Source: SHYR01 sp036013055
GTDB taxonomy: Bacteria > Chloroflexota > Dehalococcoidia > UBA2979
Reading direction: 5' to 3'
Assembly (NCBI GenBank): GCA_036013055.1
Contig: DASCQM010000007.1
Span: 1-26,274 of the forward strand
DNA: 26,274 bases
Shown here one piece after another: positions 15,220 to 23,323 of the stretch. A program made the position numbers and the translations under genes. Positions within the stretch are counted from its first letter, which is position 1. The number at the start of each line of letters is the position of its first letter. The notes beneath the pieces were generated by a model. It was not told the DNA's origin. It saw only the letters and a list, made by a program, of their open reading frames with translations, and did no database searches.

Positions 15220-16641
15220 TCACAGCTCTTTGAGTGCGGAGGTGAGTTCCGTGACCATCTGTTTCGCGTCGCCGAAGAGCATGAGCGAGTTGTCTGCGGC
15301 GAACAGCGGGTTCGGAATGCCGGCGAATCCGGCACCGAGACTGCGTTTGATGATCACGACCACCTGCGCCTGATCGACGTCCAGGATCGGCATGCCGGCG
15401 ATCGGCACGGACGGGTCGCTGTCCCGCGCCATCGGATTCACGACGTCGTTCGCACCGATGACGAGCACGACGTCGGTCTGTCGGAACGTGGGGTTCGCCT
15501 CGTCCATCTCTTTGAGCTTGTCGTACGGGATATTGGCCTCCGCCAGTAGCACGTTCATGTGTCCCGGCATTCGCCCCGCGACCGGATGGATCGCGAATTC
15601 AACGTCGACGCCCTTGGCTTCGAGGACGTTCATCATCTCCTGGATGGAATGCTGCGCCTGCGCAACTGCCATGCCGTAGCCGGGCGCAACGACAACCCGA
15701 CGTGCGCCATCCATCAGCATCGCGACCTCGTCGGGCGACGCAGACTTGACGCGACCGGCATAGACCTCGTCGCTCTCGACTTCGCTTGCGACGGCCGCTC
15801 CGACGCCAGCGAACATGATGTTGACCAGCGAGCGGTTCATGGCCTTCGACATGATCGCCGTGAGGATGAAACCGGCCGCCCCGACCAGTGAGCCGGCGAT
15901 GATCAGGACGCTGTTGTTCAGCACCCAGCCGTGCCCGGCCGCGGCGATTCCGGAGTACGCGTTTAGCAGCGAGATCACGACGGGCATGTCCGCCCCACCG
16001 ATGGGCATTACGAGCAGCAGTCCCAGCACCGCCGCCGTGCCGACGAGGATCCAGAACGGAAGTGATGAGTCGGGATCCGCGATCAACCAGGCGGAGAGGG
16101 CCAGGCAGGCCACGGCCAGCACGACGTTGACAACATGCCGGCCGGGAAGGAGCAGCGGCTTCTCACTGATCAAGCCCTGGAGCTTGCCGAAGGCGACGGC
16201 GCTGCCAGTCAGTGAGATGCCCCCGATGATCGCCGACGCCGCTGCGGCAACGGTGAACTGGAGATCGATCGCCTCAAAATGCGTGCCCTTGAGTGCTTCC
16301 TCAAGCGCAGCGCCGACGGCAAGCGCCGATGCGCCTCCACCAAAGCCGTTGAAGATCGCTACGACCTGCGGGATTGACGCGACGGCTACGCGGTAGGCCA
16401 TCACCGCGCCGATCAGGCCACCGACAACGACACCCGCGATGATCACTTCGTAGCTGATGATCCGCTTGTCGGTCAGCGTCACGACGATGGCGATGAGCAT
16501 CCCGAGCGCGCCGAGCTGGTTGCTGCGTACTGCGGTACGCGGATTCGCCATCCCCTTGATCGCGAGGATGAAGAGAACTGCCGCGGCGAGGTACAGCAGA
16601 TCGATGCCGGCATCAGAGGGGGTGAGGTCAGGCAACGTCAC
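15220..16641 (-). CDS. pntB: NAD(P) transhydrogenase subunit beta
   Basis: Inner-membrane proton-translocating transhydrogenase beta subunit: domain II helices followed by the NADP(H)-binding domain III. Domain III landmarks are VAPGYGMAVAQAQ, HPVAGRMPGHMNVLLAEA, VIGANDVVNP, GMPILDVDQAQ and RSLGAGFAGIPNPLF, all typical. Length is normal at about 470 aa. The start is uncertain. GTG 16641 is used here and overlaps the end of pntA2 by 14 bp. A TTG at 16635 has better spacing (6 nt) from the only SD-like run, GGAAGA. With the two alpha subunits it couples hydride transfer between NADH and NADP+ to proton entry, supplying NADPH. Confidence 0.95.
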   Translation of the reverse strand: MTLPDLTPSDAGIDLLYLAAAVLFILAIKGMANPRTAVRSNQLGALGMLIAIVVTLTDKRIISYEVIIAGVVVGGLIGAVMAYRVAVASIPQVVAIFNGFGGGASALAVGAALEEALKGTHFEAIDLQFTVAAAASAIIGGISLTGSAVAFGKLQGLISEKPLLLPGRHVVNVVLAVACLALSAWLIADPDSSLPFWILVGTAAVLGLLLVMPIGGADMPVVISLLNAYSGIAAAGHGWVLNNSVLIIAGSLVGAAGFILTAIMSKAMNRSLVNIMFAGVGAAVASEVESDEVYAGRVKSASPDEVAMLMDGARRVVVAPGYGMAVAQAQHSIQEMMNVLEAKGVDVEFAIHPVAGRMPGHMNVLLAEANIPYDKLKEMDEANPTFRQTDVVLVIGANDVVNPMARDSDPSVPIAGMPILDVDQAQVVVIIKRSLGAGFAGIPNPLFAADNSLMLFGDAKQMVTELTSALKEL

Positions 16642-16918
16642 TCTTCCGATGGAACATATCCAGCATGCGGTGCGTGACGAGGAAGCCGCCAACAACATTG
16701 GCGGTCGCCATGGTGACCGCGATAAAGCCCAGGATCGTGGTGAACGTCGTCAGCTGCGCCCCGGAGGTCACCAGCGTACCGACGAGGGTGACTCCCGAGA
16801 TCGCATTCGCGCCGGACATCAGTGGCGTGTGAAGGAGGGGCGGAACCTTCGAGATCAGCTCGAAACCGACGAAGAGGGCGAGCACGAAGATGGTCAGTGC
16901 CGCGACGAAGATTTCCAT
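16628..16918 (-). CDS. pntAB: NAD(P) transhydrogenase subunit alpha, membrane part (alpha2)
   Basis: Small membrane subunit of 96 aa with about three helices, the split C-terminal part of the alpha chain in three-subunit transhydrogenases. The sequence VGFELISKVPPLLHTPLMSG, then NAISG, is the conserved proton-channel region; it is followed by a hydrophobic pair of helices and VTHRMLDMF, a canonical end. ATG 16918 lies 5 bp after the alpha1 stop, and the 3' end overlaps pntB. It belongs to the pnt operon. Confidence 0.95.
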   Translation of the reverse strand: MEIFVAALTIFVLALFVGFELISKVPPLLHTPLMSGANAISGVTLVGTLVTSGAQLTTFTTILGFIAVTMATANVVGGFLVTHRMLDMFHRKSDVA

Positions 16919-16923
16919 CAGCG

Positions 16924-18096
16924 CTACTCCTGTCCCGGCGTCGTGGACTCAAGCGTGGAGAGCCCGAGCGTATCGCGCACCCGCGAATGAACCACCTCGC
17001 CGCCGTGGGTGAGCAGCGTCTCGCGCAGGATCTCATCTTCGAGATCGAGACGCACCGCACCGTCTTCCAGCAACCCACCGAGGAACGCAGTGACGTTCCT
17101 GGCGTACATCTGGCTCGCGTCGTACGGGATCGTCGCGGCGAGATCCGTCGGACCGTCGACGGTGACGCCGTTCACGTCGATGGTCTCGCCGGCACGCGTG
17201 AGCTCGCAGTTCCCGCCGGTCTCGGCGGCCAGATCGACGATCACCGATCCCGGGCGCATCCCGCGAACCGCGTCCTCTGTGATCAGCACGGGAGCGGGCC
17301 TTCCCGGGATGGCCGCAGTCGTGATCACAATGTCGCTCTCTTCCACCAGCGACGTCATCAGTTCGCGCTGGCGACGATAAAACTCGTCATCCATCATCTG
17401 CGCATAGCCGCCGGCACCCTCCGCCGACTCAGTTTCGAGTTCGAGCGCAACGAACTTCGCGCCGAGGCTCTCGACCTGCTCTCTGGCAGCCGGTCGCACG
17501 TCGTATGCCTGCACGACGGCACCGAGCCGGCGAGCGGTCGCGATCGCCTGCAGACCGGCGACGCCGGTGCCGACTACGAGCACGCGCGCCGGTGTGACCG
17601 TGCCGGCCGCGGTCATCATCAGCGGATACATCTTGGTCGTCGCGCTGGCTGCCATTAGGACGGCCTTGTAGCCGGAGACCGTGGCCATCGACGTCAGGGC
17701 ATCCATCGACTGTGCGCGTGTGATTCGCGGTACCAGCTCAAGCGCGAACGCATCAACGCCGCGTTCCGCCAGCGTCTGGACGACTGCGGGGGCACCCAGC
17801 GGGTTGAGCAAGCCCACCAGCACCTGGCCATCGTGCAGCAACCTGAGCTCGGGTTCGTCCGGGGCAAACGCACGAACTCTCACGAGCACGTCGGACGAGG
17901 TGAAGATCTCATCCCGATCCGCCGAGATCCGCGCGCCCTCTGCCTCGTACGTGGCGTCCGCGAACCCGGCCTCGACGCCGGCGCCACGCTCAACAAGGAC
18001 GTCCGCTCCGAGTCTCTGAAGTGTCTTGATTGCCGTGGGGACAAGCGCGACGCGCCGCTCGTCGGGCTGAGACTCTACGGGTACGCCTACGATCAT
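16924..18096 (-). CDS. pntAA: NAD(P) transhydrogenase subunit alpha, NAD-binding part (alpha1)
   Basis: Soluble domain I subunit, 390 aa, of the alanine-dehydrogenase/PNT fold. MIVGVPVESQPDERRVALVP at the N-terminus and RAQSMDALTSMA (about residues 128-139) are family signatures. The NAD(H) Rossmann motif is VVGTGVAG at about 174-181, with Asp199 at the end of the second strand (QAYDVRP). PGRPAPVLITEDAVRGMRPG and VIVDLAAETGGNCELT follow. The start ATG 18096 matches the family. The longer in-frame ORF to 18237 runs through a hairpin and a promoter-like region and is not used. First gene of pntAA-pntAB-pntB. Confidence 0.95.
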   Translation of the reverse strand: MIVGVPVESQPDERRVALVPTAIKTLQRLGADVLVERGAGVEAGFADATYEAEGARISADRDEIFTSSDVLVRVRAFAPDEPELRLLHDGQVLVGLLNPLGAPAVVQTLAERGVDAFALELVPRITRAQSMDALTSMATVSGYKAVLMAASATTKMYPLMMTAAGTVTPARVLVVGTGVAGLQAIATARRLGAVVQAYDVRPAAREQVESLGAKFVALELETESAEGAGGYAQMMDDEFYRRQRELMTSLVEESDIVITTAAIPGRPAPVLITEDAVRGMRPGSVIVDLAAETGGNCELTRAGETIDVNGVTVDGPTDLAATIPYDASQMYARNVTAFLGGLLEDGAVRLDLEDEILRETLLTHGGEVVHSRVRDTLGLSTLESTTPGQE

Positions 18097-18152
18097 GACC
18101 GCCCCAGCTCTGCCGCAATCTCGATGATCCGATGCGGTCAGAGCCCCCACGC

Positions 18153-18181
18153 CGCGGCGCGCTGATCGCGCCGCGATAATA
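18153..18181 (-). promoter_or_regulatory. Promoter-like -10 and abutting 9-bp hairpin upstream of the pnt operon
   Basis: On the minus strand TATTAT (18181-18176) is a good -10 candidate 80 bp upstream of the pntAA ATG. It is directly followed by perfect 9-bp inverted arms, CGCGGCGCG (18153-18161) and CGCGCCGCG (18167-18175), around a 5-nt loop. The repeat would cover the transcription start, so it could be a repressor operator or a stable 5'-leader hairpin. The -35 is weak. Confidence 0.5.
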
Positions 18182-18483
18182 CAGCGATGCCCCGTATAGG
18201 CCAGCGGTGGAGGCGGAGGAATGCCTGTTCCTCGCAAGCCGACCAGTCCGCCGGGGTCTTCTCAGTCCATCCGGCCTGGCTTCAATAGAGGGTCGCGACA
18301 TCTCGACTTCGCATCGCGCGACTGCGCTATGGCGGCTCCCTTAAACGAACTCAGCCTCGTGACGTTCGTCCCTAGCGTCCGCAATTCGCCGGCTTGAGAC
18401 TGCGGCAGTCGTCGCTCCCTGTGCGAGCCAGTACGACGATTGGGACCGGGCGGAAGCCACACACTTGACCCCGGCTCCTGTAG

Positions 18484-18499
18484 CGTGAACGCGTTCACG
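18484..18499. promoter_or_regulatory. Perfect 16-bp palindrome, operator-like
   Basis: CGTGAACGCGTTCACG is a perfect palindrome with a central CG, the form typical of LacI-family operators; its AACNNGTT core also resembles TetR-family (KstR-type) sites. TTGACC lies 13 bp upstream on the plus strand (18465-18470). No gene is clearly positioned to be controlled: plus-strand transcription would run antisense into the dehydrogenase, and pntAA lies about 390 bp away on the other side. Confidence 0.55.
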
Positions 18500-18563
18500 G
18501 GCGGTGGTGCGAGGTTGATGGAGGGTTGGGCATGTTGGCGCGGTGCCCCGTGGGGCTCGACCT

Positions 18564-19817
18564 TCACCACGCCGCCTCGAGGATGGCCCGCATCTCGCTG
18601 ACCTCGTCCTGGTCGCGCATGCCGGGATTTGCGTTGAAGTTCTTCTGCGTGTCAGCTGCGATCAGGTCGAGGTCTTCCCTCGGAACGTCGAGGTCTCGGA
18701 GCCGGGTTGGCATGCCGGCTGAACGGTAGATCGAGCGCAGGGCCCCGGCGATCGCTTCGGCGCAATCGCCCGCGGATGCGTCGTCCAGCCCGAGATCGAG
18801 CCCGGTAGCGACCGGACGCAGAGATTCGATGGCGGGCGGATAGCGCTCGAGCACGGTCGGATTGATCATCGCGGTGGCCTCTCCCTGTCCGACGCCGTGA
18901 TACCGAAGGTGGAGTGCCGTTGCGAGGGCATACGCGCGGCCCCGCGGGTCGGGCCGACCGCGGCCAGTCCGCAAGTCTGTTACATCGCCGATTCGGTTCG
19001 ACAGAAACGCGACGATCATCAGATCCATACGGGAGTCGGCTCCATCGCCCTCGGTACCGATCATGGGGTACGCGGAGACCGCGAGGCGGAACGACTGCAG
19101 CCGGTCGCCCTCGACGAGCGGGTTCCTCGATGCGGAGCCTAGTCCCATGACCGCACCGTTGAAGATCGTCGTGGCAGTCGACCGGTACACCTCGGGCGGT
19201 GTAGCCATGATTAGGTCGTCGTCCCAGATGATCGCTACCGGTCGGGTCTTCGGATCGAAGTACTCCATCCGATGGTCGAGGTCGTCGTTCTTGAGCCCGG
19301 TGCCGGCGCGATTCATCGCCGTGTTCGGGGTCGTCACGACGTTGATGATCGGCGGCTTCGGCGCCTCCAGCCGAGGACTGACGGCCGGCTGCCCCTTGGG
19401 GTACTGGGTCATGAGCTCGAACGGGTCACCGGCCTCCGCCAGGAAGATGGCCACAGCTCGTGCACCGACGATGACGCTACCGCCGCCCACGGCGACGATC
19501 ATGTCGGCCGAGGCCGCCCGGGCTTCCGCCGTCGCCTCGGACACCGATCGATAGGTCGAGTCCTTCTCGATACCGGCATACCATCCCGCGAGAGCGCCGC
19601 CGAGCGCCGCCACGATCCGGCCGCGGTTCGCGTGATCCGACCCCGTCGACCGCCCACTTACGACAAAAGCGCGCGAACAGCCCAGTCGCCGTGCCTCGGC
19701 ACCGAGGTGCTCAACTGCATCCGGCCCCGAGAGGACTCGAGTCGGGTAGGCGACCGAACGGAACGGCGTCGTCACAACAGCACCCCCATGCGGGCCGCTC
19801 CAGACCGACAGGTCCAT
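18564..19817 (-). CDS. Iron-containing alcohol dehydrogenase / maleylacetate reductase homologue, divergent active site
   Basis: Type III (iron-type) dehydrogenase fold, up to 417 aa. The N-terminus TRVLSGPDAVEHLGAEARRL and the nucleotide loop VAVGGGSVI are family features, as is the C-terminus NFNANPGMRDQDEVSEMRAIL. The usual TTAGTGSE-like motif reads TTPNTAMNRAG. The metal/active-site region normally of the DxxxH or NALAH type reads FNGAVMGLGSASRNPL, and the later His-rich motif reads YALATALHLRYHGVGQGEA. Several expected His/Asp positions are thus changed, so it may be metal-independent, have a different substrate, or be inactive. The start is uncertain: ATG 19817 is used, with GTG 19775 as an alternative. 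It is divergent from crotonase 4. Confidence 0.8.
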   Translation of the reverse strand: MDLSVWSGPHGGAVVTTPFRSVAYPTRVLSGPDAVEHLGAEARRLGCSRAFVVSGRSTGSDHANRGRIVAALGGALAGWYAGIEKDSTYRSVSEATAEARAASADMIVAVGGGSVIVGARAVAIFLAEAGDPFELMTQYPKGQPAVSPRLEAPKPPIINVVTTPNTAMNRAGTGLKNDDLDHRMEYFDPKTRPVAIIWDDDLIMATPPEVYRSTATTIFNGAVMGLGSASRNPLVEGDRLQSFRLAVSAYPMIGTEGDGADSRMDLMIVAFLSNRIGDVTDLRTGRGRPDPRGRAYALATALHLRYHGVGQGEATAMINPTVLERYPPAIESLRPVATGLDLGLDDASAGDCAEAIAGALRSIYRSAGMPTRLRDLDVPREDLDLIAADTQKNFNANPGMRDQDEVSEMRAILEAAW

Positions 19818-19923
19818 ATGCGGACACCCTCGCCCGCTGACACAGTACCCCGAGTGGCTCCCATCGGATCAGCCGTCGAGGCATGGTTGCTGCGAGGAGC
19901 CCCCATCAGACTGACACCGATCG

Positions 19924-19953
19924 TTGACGTGCCGCTGCTCGAATGACCACAAT
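19924..19953 (+). promoter_or_regulatory. Candidate promoter for the crotonase 4 / CoA-transferase pair
   Basis: TTGACG (19924-19929) and CACAAT (19948-19953) are separated by 18 bp and lie 35 bp before the ATG at 19988. Five of six -35 and four of six -10 positions match the sigma-70 consensus. Confidence 0.4.
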
Positions 19954-19987
19954 CCGGACCCGATCCTGCGCGGGCAAGCGAGGCAGC

Positions 19988-20842
19988 ATGGAATTCCACA
20001 GCATCCAATCCGAGACAAGGGAGCATGGCGTCCTTCTGCTCACGCTCGATGACCCCTCGACGCTGAATTCGTTGGGAGAGCCGCTGACCTCGGAGTTGCT
20101 ATCCGAGATTGATCGCTTCGCCGCGGATCCGGATCTGCGGTGTCTGGTACTGACGGGGGCCGGTCGTTCCTTCTCGTCGGGCGCGAATGTACGAGGGTTC
20201 GCGCGGAGCATCGATGAGCGGGATGCAGCAGCCGAGGCCGGCGATGACCCGGCGCGGCAACCGTGGCCGACACTGGATCCGATGTTCACGGCGGAGGAGA
20301 CGCGCGAGGCTGTCGGTCCTGCGCTGGTGCACCGGCTCCACAACCTGCAGAAGCCTTCGATTGCGGCGGTCAACGGATTCGCGTACGGCCTCGGATGTGG
20401 TGTCGCGCTGAGCTGCGACATCCGAGTGGCGGGAGAGAGCGCCAGGTTCAGCGAGGCGTTCGTGCGGAACGGGCTGATTCCGGCGGACGGGAGTGCCTGG
20501 CAGCTACCGAAGCTGATCGGTACCGCTAGGACGCTGTGGATGCAGTACACCGGGGAGCAGATCGACGGGCGCGAGGCTGAGCGGATCGGCCTCGTGAACG
20601 TGACGGTGGCGGACGACGAGCTGATCGACACGGCGATCGGAATGGCGACACAGCTGGCGACTGGGCCGGTATTCGCGATGGGGATGATCAAGCAACTGGT
20701 GACACGAGGGTTCGACCAGACGCTACCAGAGCACCTCGCACTGGCTTCGCGGGCGCAGGAGATTGCGCGCACCACGGACGACCACCGCGAGGGCGTGAGC
20801 GCCTTCGTGAACAAGCGAAAGCCTGAGTTCAAGGGGCGATGA
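19988..20842 (+). CDS. Enoyl-CoA hydratase/isomerase family protein (crotonase 4, PaaG-like)
   Basis: Crotonase-fold protein, 284 aa. The oxyanion segment is GRSFSSGANVRGF (about residues 59-71) and the second segment NGFAYGLGCGVALSCDIRVAG (about 129-149) lacks the first catalytic Glu. ARFSEAFVRNGLIPADGSAW and then QLPKLIG resemble the PaaG/isomerase subgroup, where an Asp in the PDSG position is catalytic; here Asp167 in PADG is shifted by one residue. A 30-40 residue insert follows the first oxyanion strand. Isomerase activity is more likely than hydration. ATG 19988 has GAGG upstream. Its stop overlaps the next start as ATGA, so it is coupled to the CoA-transferase. Confidence 0.88.
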   Translation: MEFHSIQSETREHGVLLLTLDDPSTLNSLGEPLTSELLSEIDRFAADPDLRCLVLTGAGRSFSSGANVRGFARSIDERDAAAEAGDDPARQPWPTLDPMFTAEETREAVGPALVHRLHNLQKPSIAAVNGFAYGLGCGVALSCDIRVAGESARFSEAFVRNGLIPADGSAWQLPKLIGTARTLWMQYTGEQIDGREAERIGLVNVTVADDELIDTAIGMATQLATGPVFAMGMIKQLVTRGFDQTLPEHLALASRAQEIARTTDDHREGVSAFVNKRKPEFKGR

Positions 20843-22161
20843 CGACACCCTCTTCGGAACGAACTGCATCGGGACCGTTGGCGGGCGTCCGGATCCTGGA
20901 ATTCTCGCAGATCGTTTCGCTGCCGTTCTGCGGCGTCGTGCTCGCAGACCTCGGTGCCGACATCATCAAGGTCGAGCCGCTGCGGGGTGACCCGCACCGA
21001 GAACGTGGCGCGGTGCTGCCGGGTGAAGGGAAGCGGTTTCAGTCGCTGAACCGCGGTAAGCGCAGCCTGGCAGTCGATCTGCACGACGAGCGTGGACGCG
21101 AGGCGATATACCGGCTGATGCCGCAGATTGACGTCGCAACAATCAATTATCGGCTCGGAGTGTCGGAACGACTGGGAATCGACTATGACACGCTTCGAGA
21201 GTATCGGCCGGATCTTGTCTACTGCGAACTGACAGGGTTCGGGAACCGCGGCCCGATGGCAAAGCGGGCTGCTACCGATGTGGTGGCCAGCGCGTATAGC
21301 GGACTGACGTTCGCGGACATGAAGGTCGACGAGGAGGGACAACCGGTTCAATTGACGGCGATCTCGCTGGCGGACTACGTCGCGGGGTTTTCAGCCGCGG
21401 TGGGCATCTCGGCAGCACTGCGTCATCGAGAGGTCACGGGGGTGGGTCAGCGAGTCGACACGTCGCTACTGGCGGCGGCAACTTCGGTGCAGGACACGGT
21501 TGTAATGCGGGAGCCGCTGCACGACACGCTGGTCCGGGATCCGCTGATCGAGGAGTTGCAGACGGCGCGGCAGGCTGGCGTCCCGTACAAGGATCAGGTC
21601 GAAATCTACGGGCGAGGGCGGCTGGCTGCGCGGTCCTCATTCCGCTCCTACTATCGCGCGTACCAGGTGAGCGATGGCCACATTGTGTTGGGGGCACTGA
21701 CGCAGGCGGGACGAGACGGGGTCCGTCGGGTACTGGGCATTGAGGATGACCGTAGCGACGAGCCGGGGTTCGACGCTCAGGATCCAGTCAATGTGGCGTT
21801 CGGAGATGAGTTGCTCGGGAGAATCGAGCGGCAATTGCGCGCCGATTCGCTTGCTGTCTGGATAGAGAAGTTCGCCGCCGCGGGCGTGCCGGTGTCACCG
21901 ATTCACGCACCTCAAGAGATGTCGGACGATCCGCAGGTTGAGGCGCTGGGTCTGTTTGAAACGATCGAGCATCCAACGCTGGGGCCCCAGCGAGTGATCG
22001 GCTCGCCGATCCAGATGTCGGAGACGCCAACGGCGGTGCAGGGGTATTCTCCTCGGCTCGGCGAGCACACGACCGAGGTGCTGCGGGATATCGCGGGCCT
22101 TGGTGCCGACGAGATCGCTTCGTTACACGAAGCAGGCGTCGTGGGGCAATTCGAGGACTGA
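20839..22161 (+). CDS. CaiB/BaiF family (family III) CoA-transferase
   Basis: Family III CoA-transferase, 440 aa, which moves CoA between an acyl-CoA donor and a carboxylic acid through an aspartyl-CoA anhydride. The N-terminus GPLAGVRILEFSQ, LADLGADIIKVEPLRGDPHR and NRGKRSLAVDL are standard. The catalytic Asp is Asp179 in ISLADYVAG, and the C-terminal part has GVPVSPIHAPQEM and GLFETIEHPTLG. The substrate is unknown. Given the adjacent acyl-CoA dehydrogenase pair and crotonase, activation of a carboxylic acid for beta-oxidation-like breakdown is the natural role. The ATG overlaps the crotonase 4 stop; the 3' end is 5 bp from the convergent dehydrogenase gene. Confidence 0.93.
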   Translation: MTTPSSERTASGPLAGVRILEFSQIVSLPFCGVVLADLGADIIKVEPLRGDPHRERGAVLPGEGKRFQSLNRGKRSLAVDLHDERGREAIYRLMPQIDVATINYRLGVSERLGIDYDTLREYRPDLVYCELTGFGNRGPMAKRAATDVVASAYSGLTFADMKVDEEGQPVQLTAISLADYVAGFSAAVGISAALRHREVTGVGQRVDTSLLAAATSVQDTVVMREPLHDTLVRDPLIEELQTARQAGVPYKDQVEIYGRGRLAARSSFRSYYRAYQVSDGHIVLGALTQAGRDGVRRVLGIEDDRSDEPGFDAQDPVNVAFGDELLGRIERQLRADSLAVWIEKFAAAGVPVSPIHAPQEMSDDPQVEALGLFETIEHPTLGPQRVIGSPIQMSETPTAVQGYSPRLGEHTTEVLRDIAGLGADEIASLHEAGVVGQFED

Positions 22162-22166
22162 GCCGC

Positions 22167-23321
22167 CTAGGATTCGACGAGTGAGGGCATCTGCGCGAGC
22201 AGGGCGCCCAGCTGTTTGCGATGCCAGCGCGGGCCGCCGAGCGCGTGGTAGAGCGAGCGGGCCGTGCGCGTGTAGAGCGCCAGCCCGTACTCATGCATCA
22301 CGCCGACGCCGGCATGCACCTCGTGGGCGTAGTTGGTTGCCTGGACGTAGCCCTCGGCGGTGGTCAGTTTCGCGAGGTGGACGGCGATGTCGGCGTCGTC
22401 GCGGCTGCCGTCAAGCTTCCAGAGCGCTTCGTAGGTGGTCCAGCGGGCGCCATCGACGTGATTGATGAGCTGGACGATGTGGTTTTGTACGTGCTGGAAG
22501 CGACCGATCGGCTGACCGAACTGCTTACGCTCGCGGCTGTACTCAACGGACATCTCATACACCGCCTGCGCGCCGCCGACGGCGTAGGCGCACAGAATCG
22601 GCGTCGCCCGCATCAGCGCGCGATGGAGCGGCGGCCAGGCGGCACCCTCGAGATCCGGACCACCCAGCAGCGCCTCGGATGGGACGTGCACATCGTTGAA
22701 AGTGACCGCGCATTCGGACGTGTCGAAGCCGCTGAGGCGGCGGACGGATACGCCATCGGCGTCGGCGGGAACGACCACGAGGGAGATAGCCTCGTCGGTG
22801 TCGCCAGATCGGACAGCAACGATGAGATGATCCGCGACTGCGGCGTCGTAGACGAACAGCTTGGCGCCATTCAGGCTGTAGCCGCCGGGAGATGCTTCAG
22901 CGCGCAGTTGGACCGCTTTCGGCCCCCAACTCCAGTCGGGTTCACCGAGGGCGAGCGTCGCGACGATATCGCCGCTGGCGAGGCGCGGCAGGTACTGTGC
23001 CTGCTGATCCTCGGTCGCTAATTCGCGCAGGATTAGGGGCGCGAGCACGCCCGAGGAAAAGAAGGGGCCGGGCAGCGGCCCCGAGCCGAGCGCCTCGAAC
23101 AGCGTCGCGATGTCGGTGAGGCTTGCCTCGGAGCCACCAAATCGCTCGGGTACCGCCATGCCGAGCCATCCAAGCTCGGCTGGTGTGCGCCACATCGGCC
23201 CGGTGTAGCGCGGCTCATCGTTCGCGGCGTTCACGATCGCTTCGCGCGGCGCCTCGCGGCTGAGGAAATCGAGGACGCTGTCCCGCAGAAGCTGCTGCGT
23301 CTCGGTGAGTGAGAGGTCCAT
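22167..23321 (-). CDS. Acyl-CoA dehydrogenase family protein, FAD-motif subunit
   Basis: Acyl-CoA dehydrogenase fold, 384 aa. The N-terminal helical domain has MDLSLTETQQLLRDSVLDFL and GWLGMAVPERFGG, the middle beta domain ALGEPDWSWGPKAVQL and GYSLNGAKLFVYDAAVADHL, and the C-terminal domain SRERKQFGQPIGRFQHVQ, the classic FAD-contacting Arg/Gln motif, then GVGVMHEYGLALYTRTARSL. No Glu is seen at either usual catalytic-base position (medium-chain position reads YHALGG; isovaleryl position reads HRALMRA). It may therefore pair with the upstream subunit. ATG 23321 lies 2 bp after that gene's stop, indicating tight coupling. Confidence 0.9.
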   Translation of the reverse strand: MDLSLTETQQLLRDSVLDFLSREAPREAIVNAANDEPRYTGPMWRTPAELGWLGMAVPERFGGSEASLTDIATLFEALGSGPLPGPFFSSGVLAPLILRELATEDQQAQYLPRLASGDIVATLALGEPDWSWGPKAVQLRAEASPGGYSLNGAKLFVYDAAVADHLIVAVRSGDTDEAISLVVVPADADGVSVRRLSGFDTSECAVTFNDVHVPSEALLGGPDLEGAAWPPLHRALMRATPILCAYAVGGAQAVYEMSVEYSRERKQFGQPIGRFQHVQNHIVQLINHVDGARWTTYEALWKLDGSRDDADIAVHLAKLTTAEGYVQATNYAHEVHAGVGVMHEYGLALYTRTARSLYHALGGPRWHRKQLGALLAQMPSLVES

Positions 23322-23323
23322 GG

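Larger units (their letters stand above)
18097..18563. other. 467-bp non-coding region between the pnt operon and the iron-type dehydrogenase
   Basis: No convincing gene. It contains the pnt promoter/hairpin (18153-18181), a 6-bp inverted repeat GAGGAA-n6-TTCCTC (18216-18233), and the 16-bp palindrome at 18484-18499. A 58-codon plus-strand ORF at 18221-18397 has a good SD but weakly coding composition. Confidence 0.6.

Noticed and set aside
16822..17658. 278-aa plus-strand ORF opposite pntAA
   Set aside because: Shadow of a canonical transhydrogenase subunit; Arg/His-rich and without recognisable motifs.
18221..18397. 58-codon plus-strand ORF with GGAGG 7 nt before its ATG
   Set aside because: Third codon positions are not GC-biased like the neighbouring genes and the sequence (MPVPRKPTSPPGSS and onward) resembles nothing I know; the SD-like run coincides with an inverted repeat.
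18526..18729. Small plus-strand ORF downstream of the palindromic operator
   Set aside because: It has a plausible SD but overlaps the real 3' end of the dehydrogenase gene in antisense, with low-complexity Ser/Arg composition.
19906..21351. 481-aa minus-strand ORF opposite crotonase 4 and the CoA-transferase
   Set aside because: Antisense to two well-recognised genes; Ser/Arg-rich sequence with no family resemblance.
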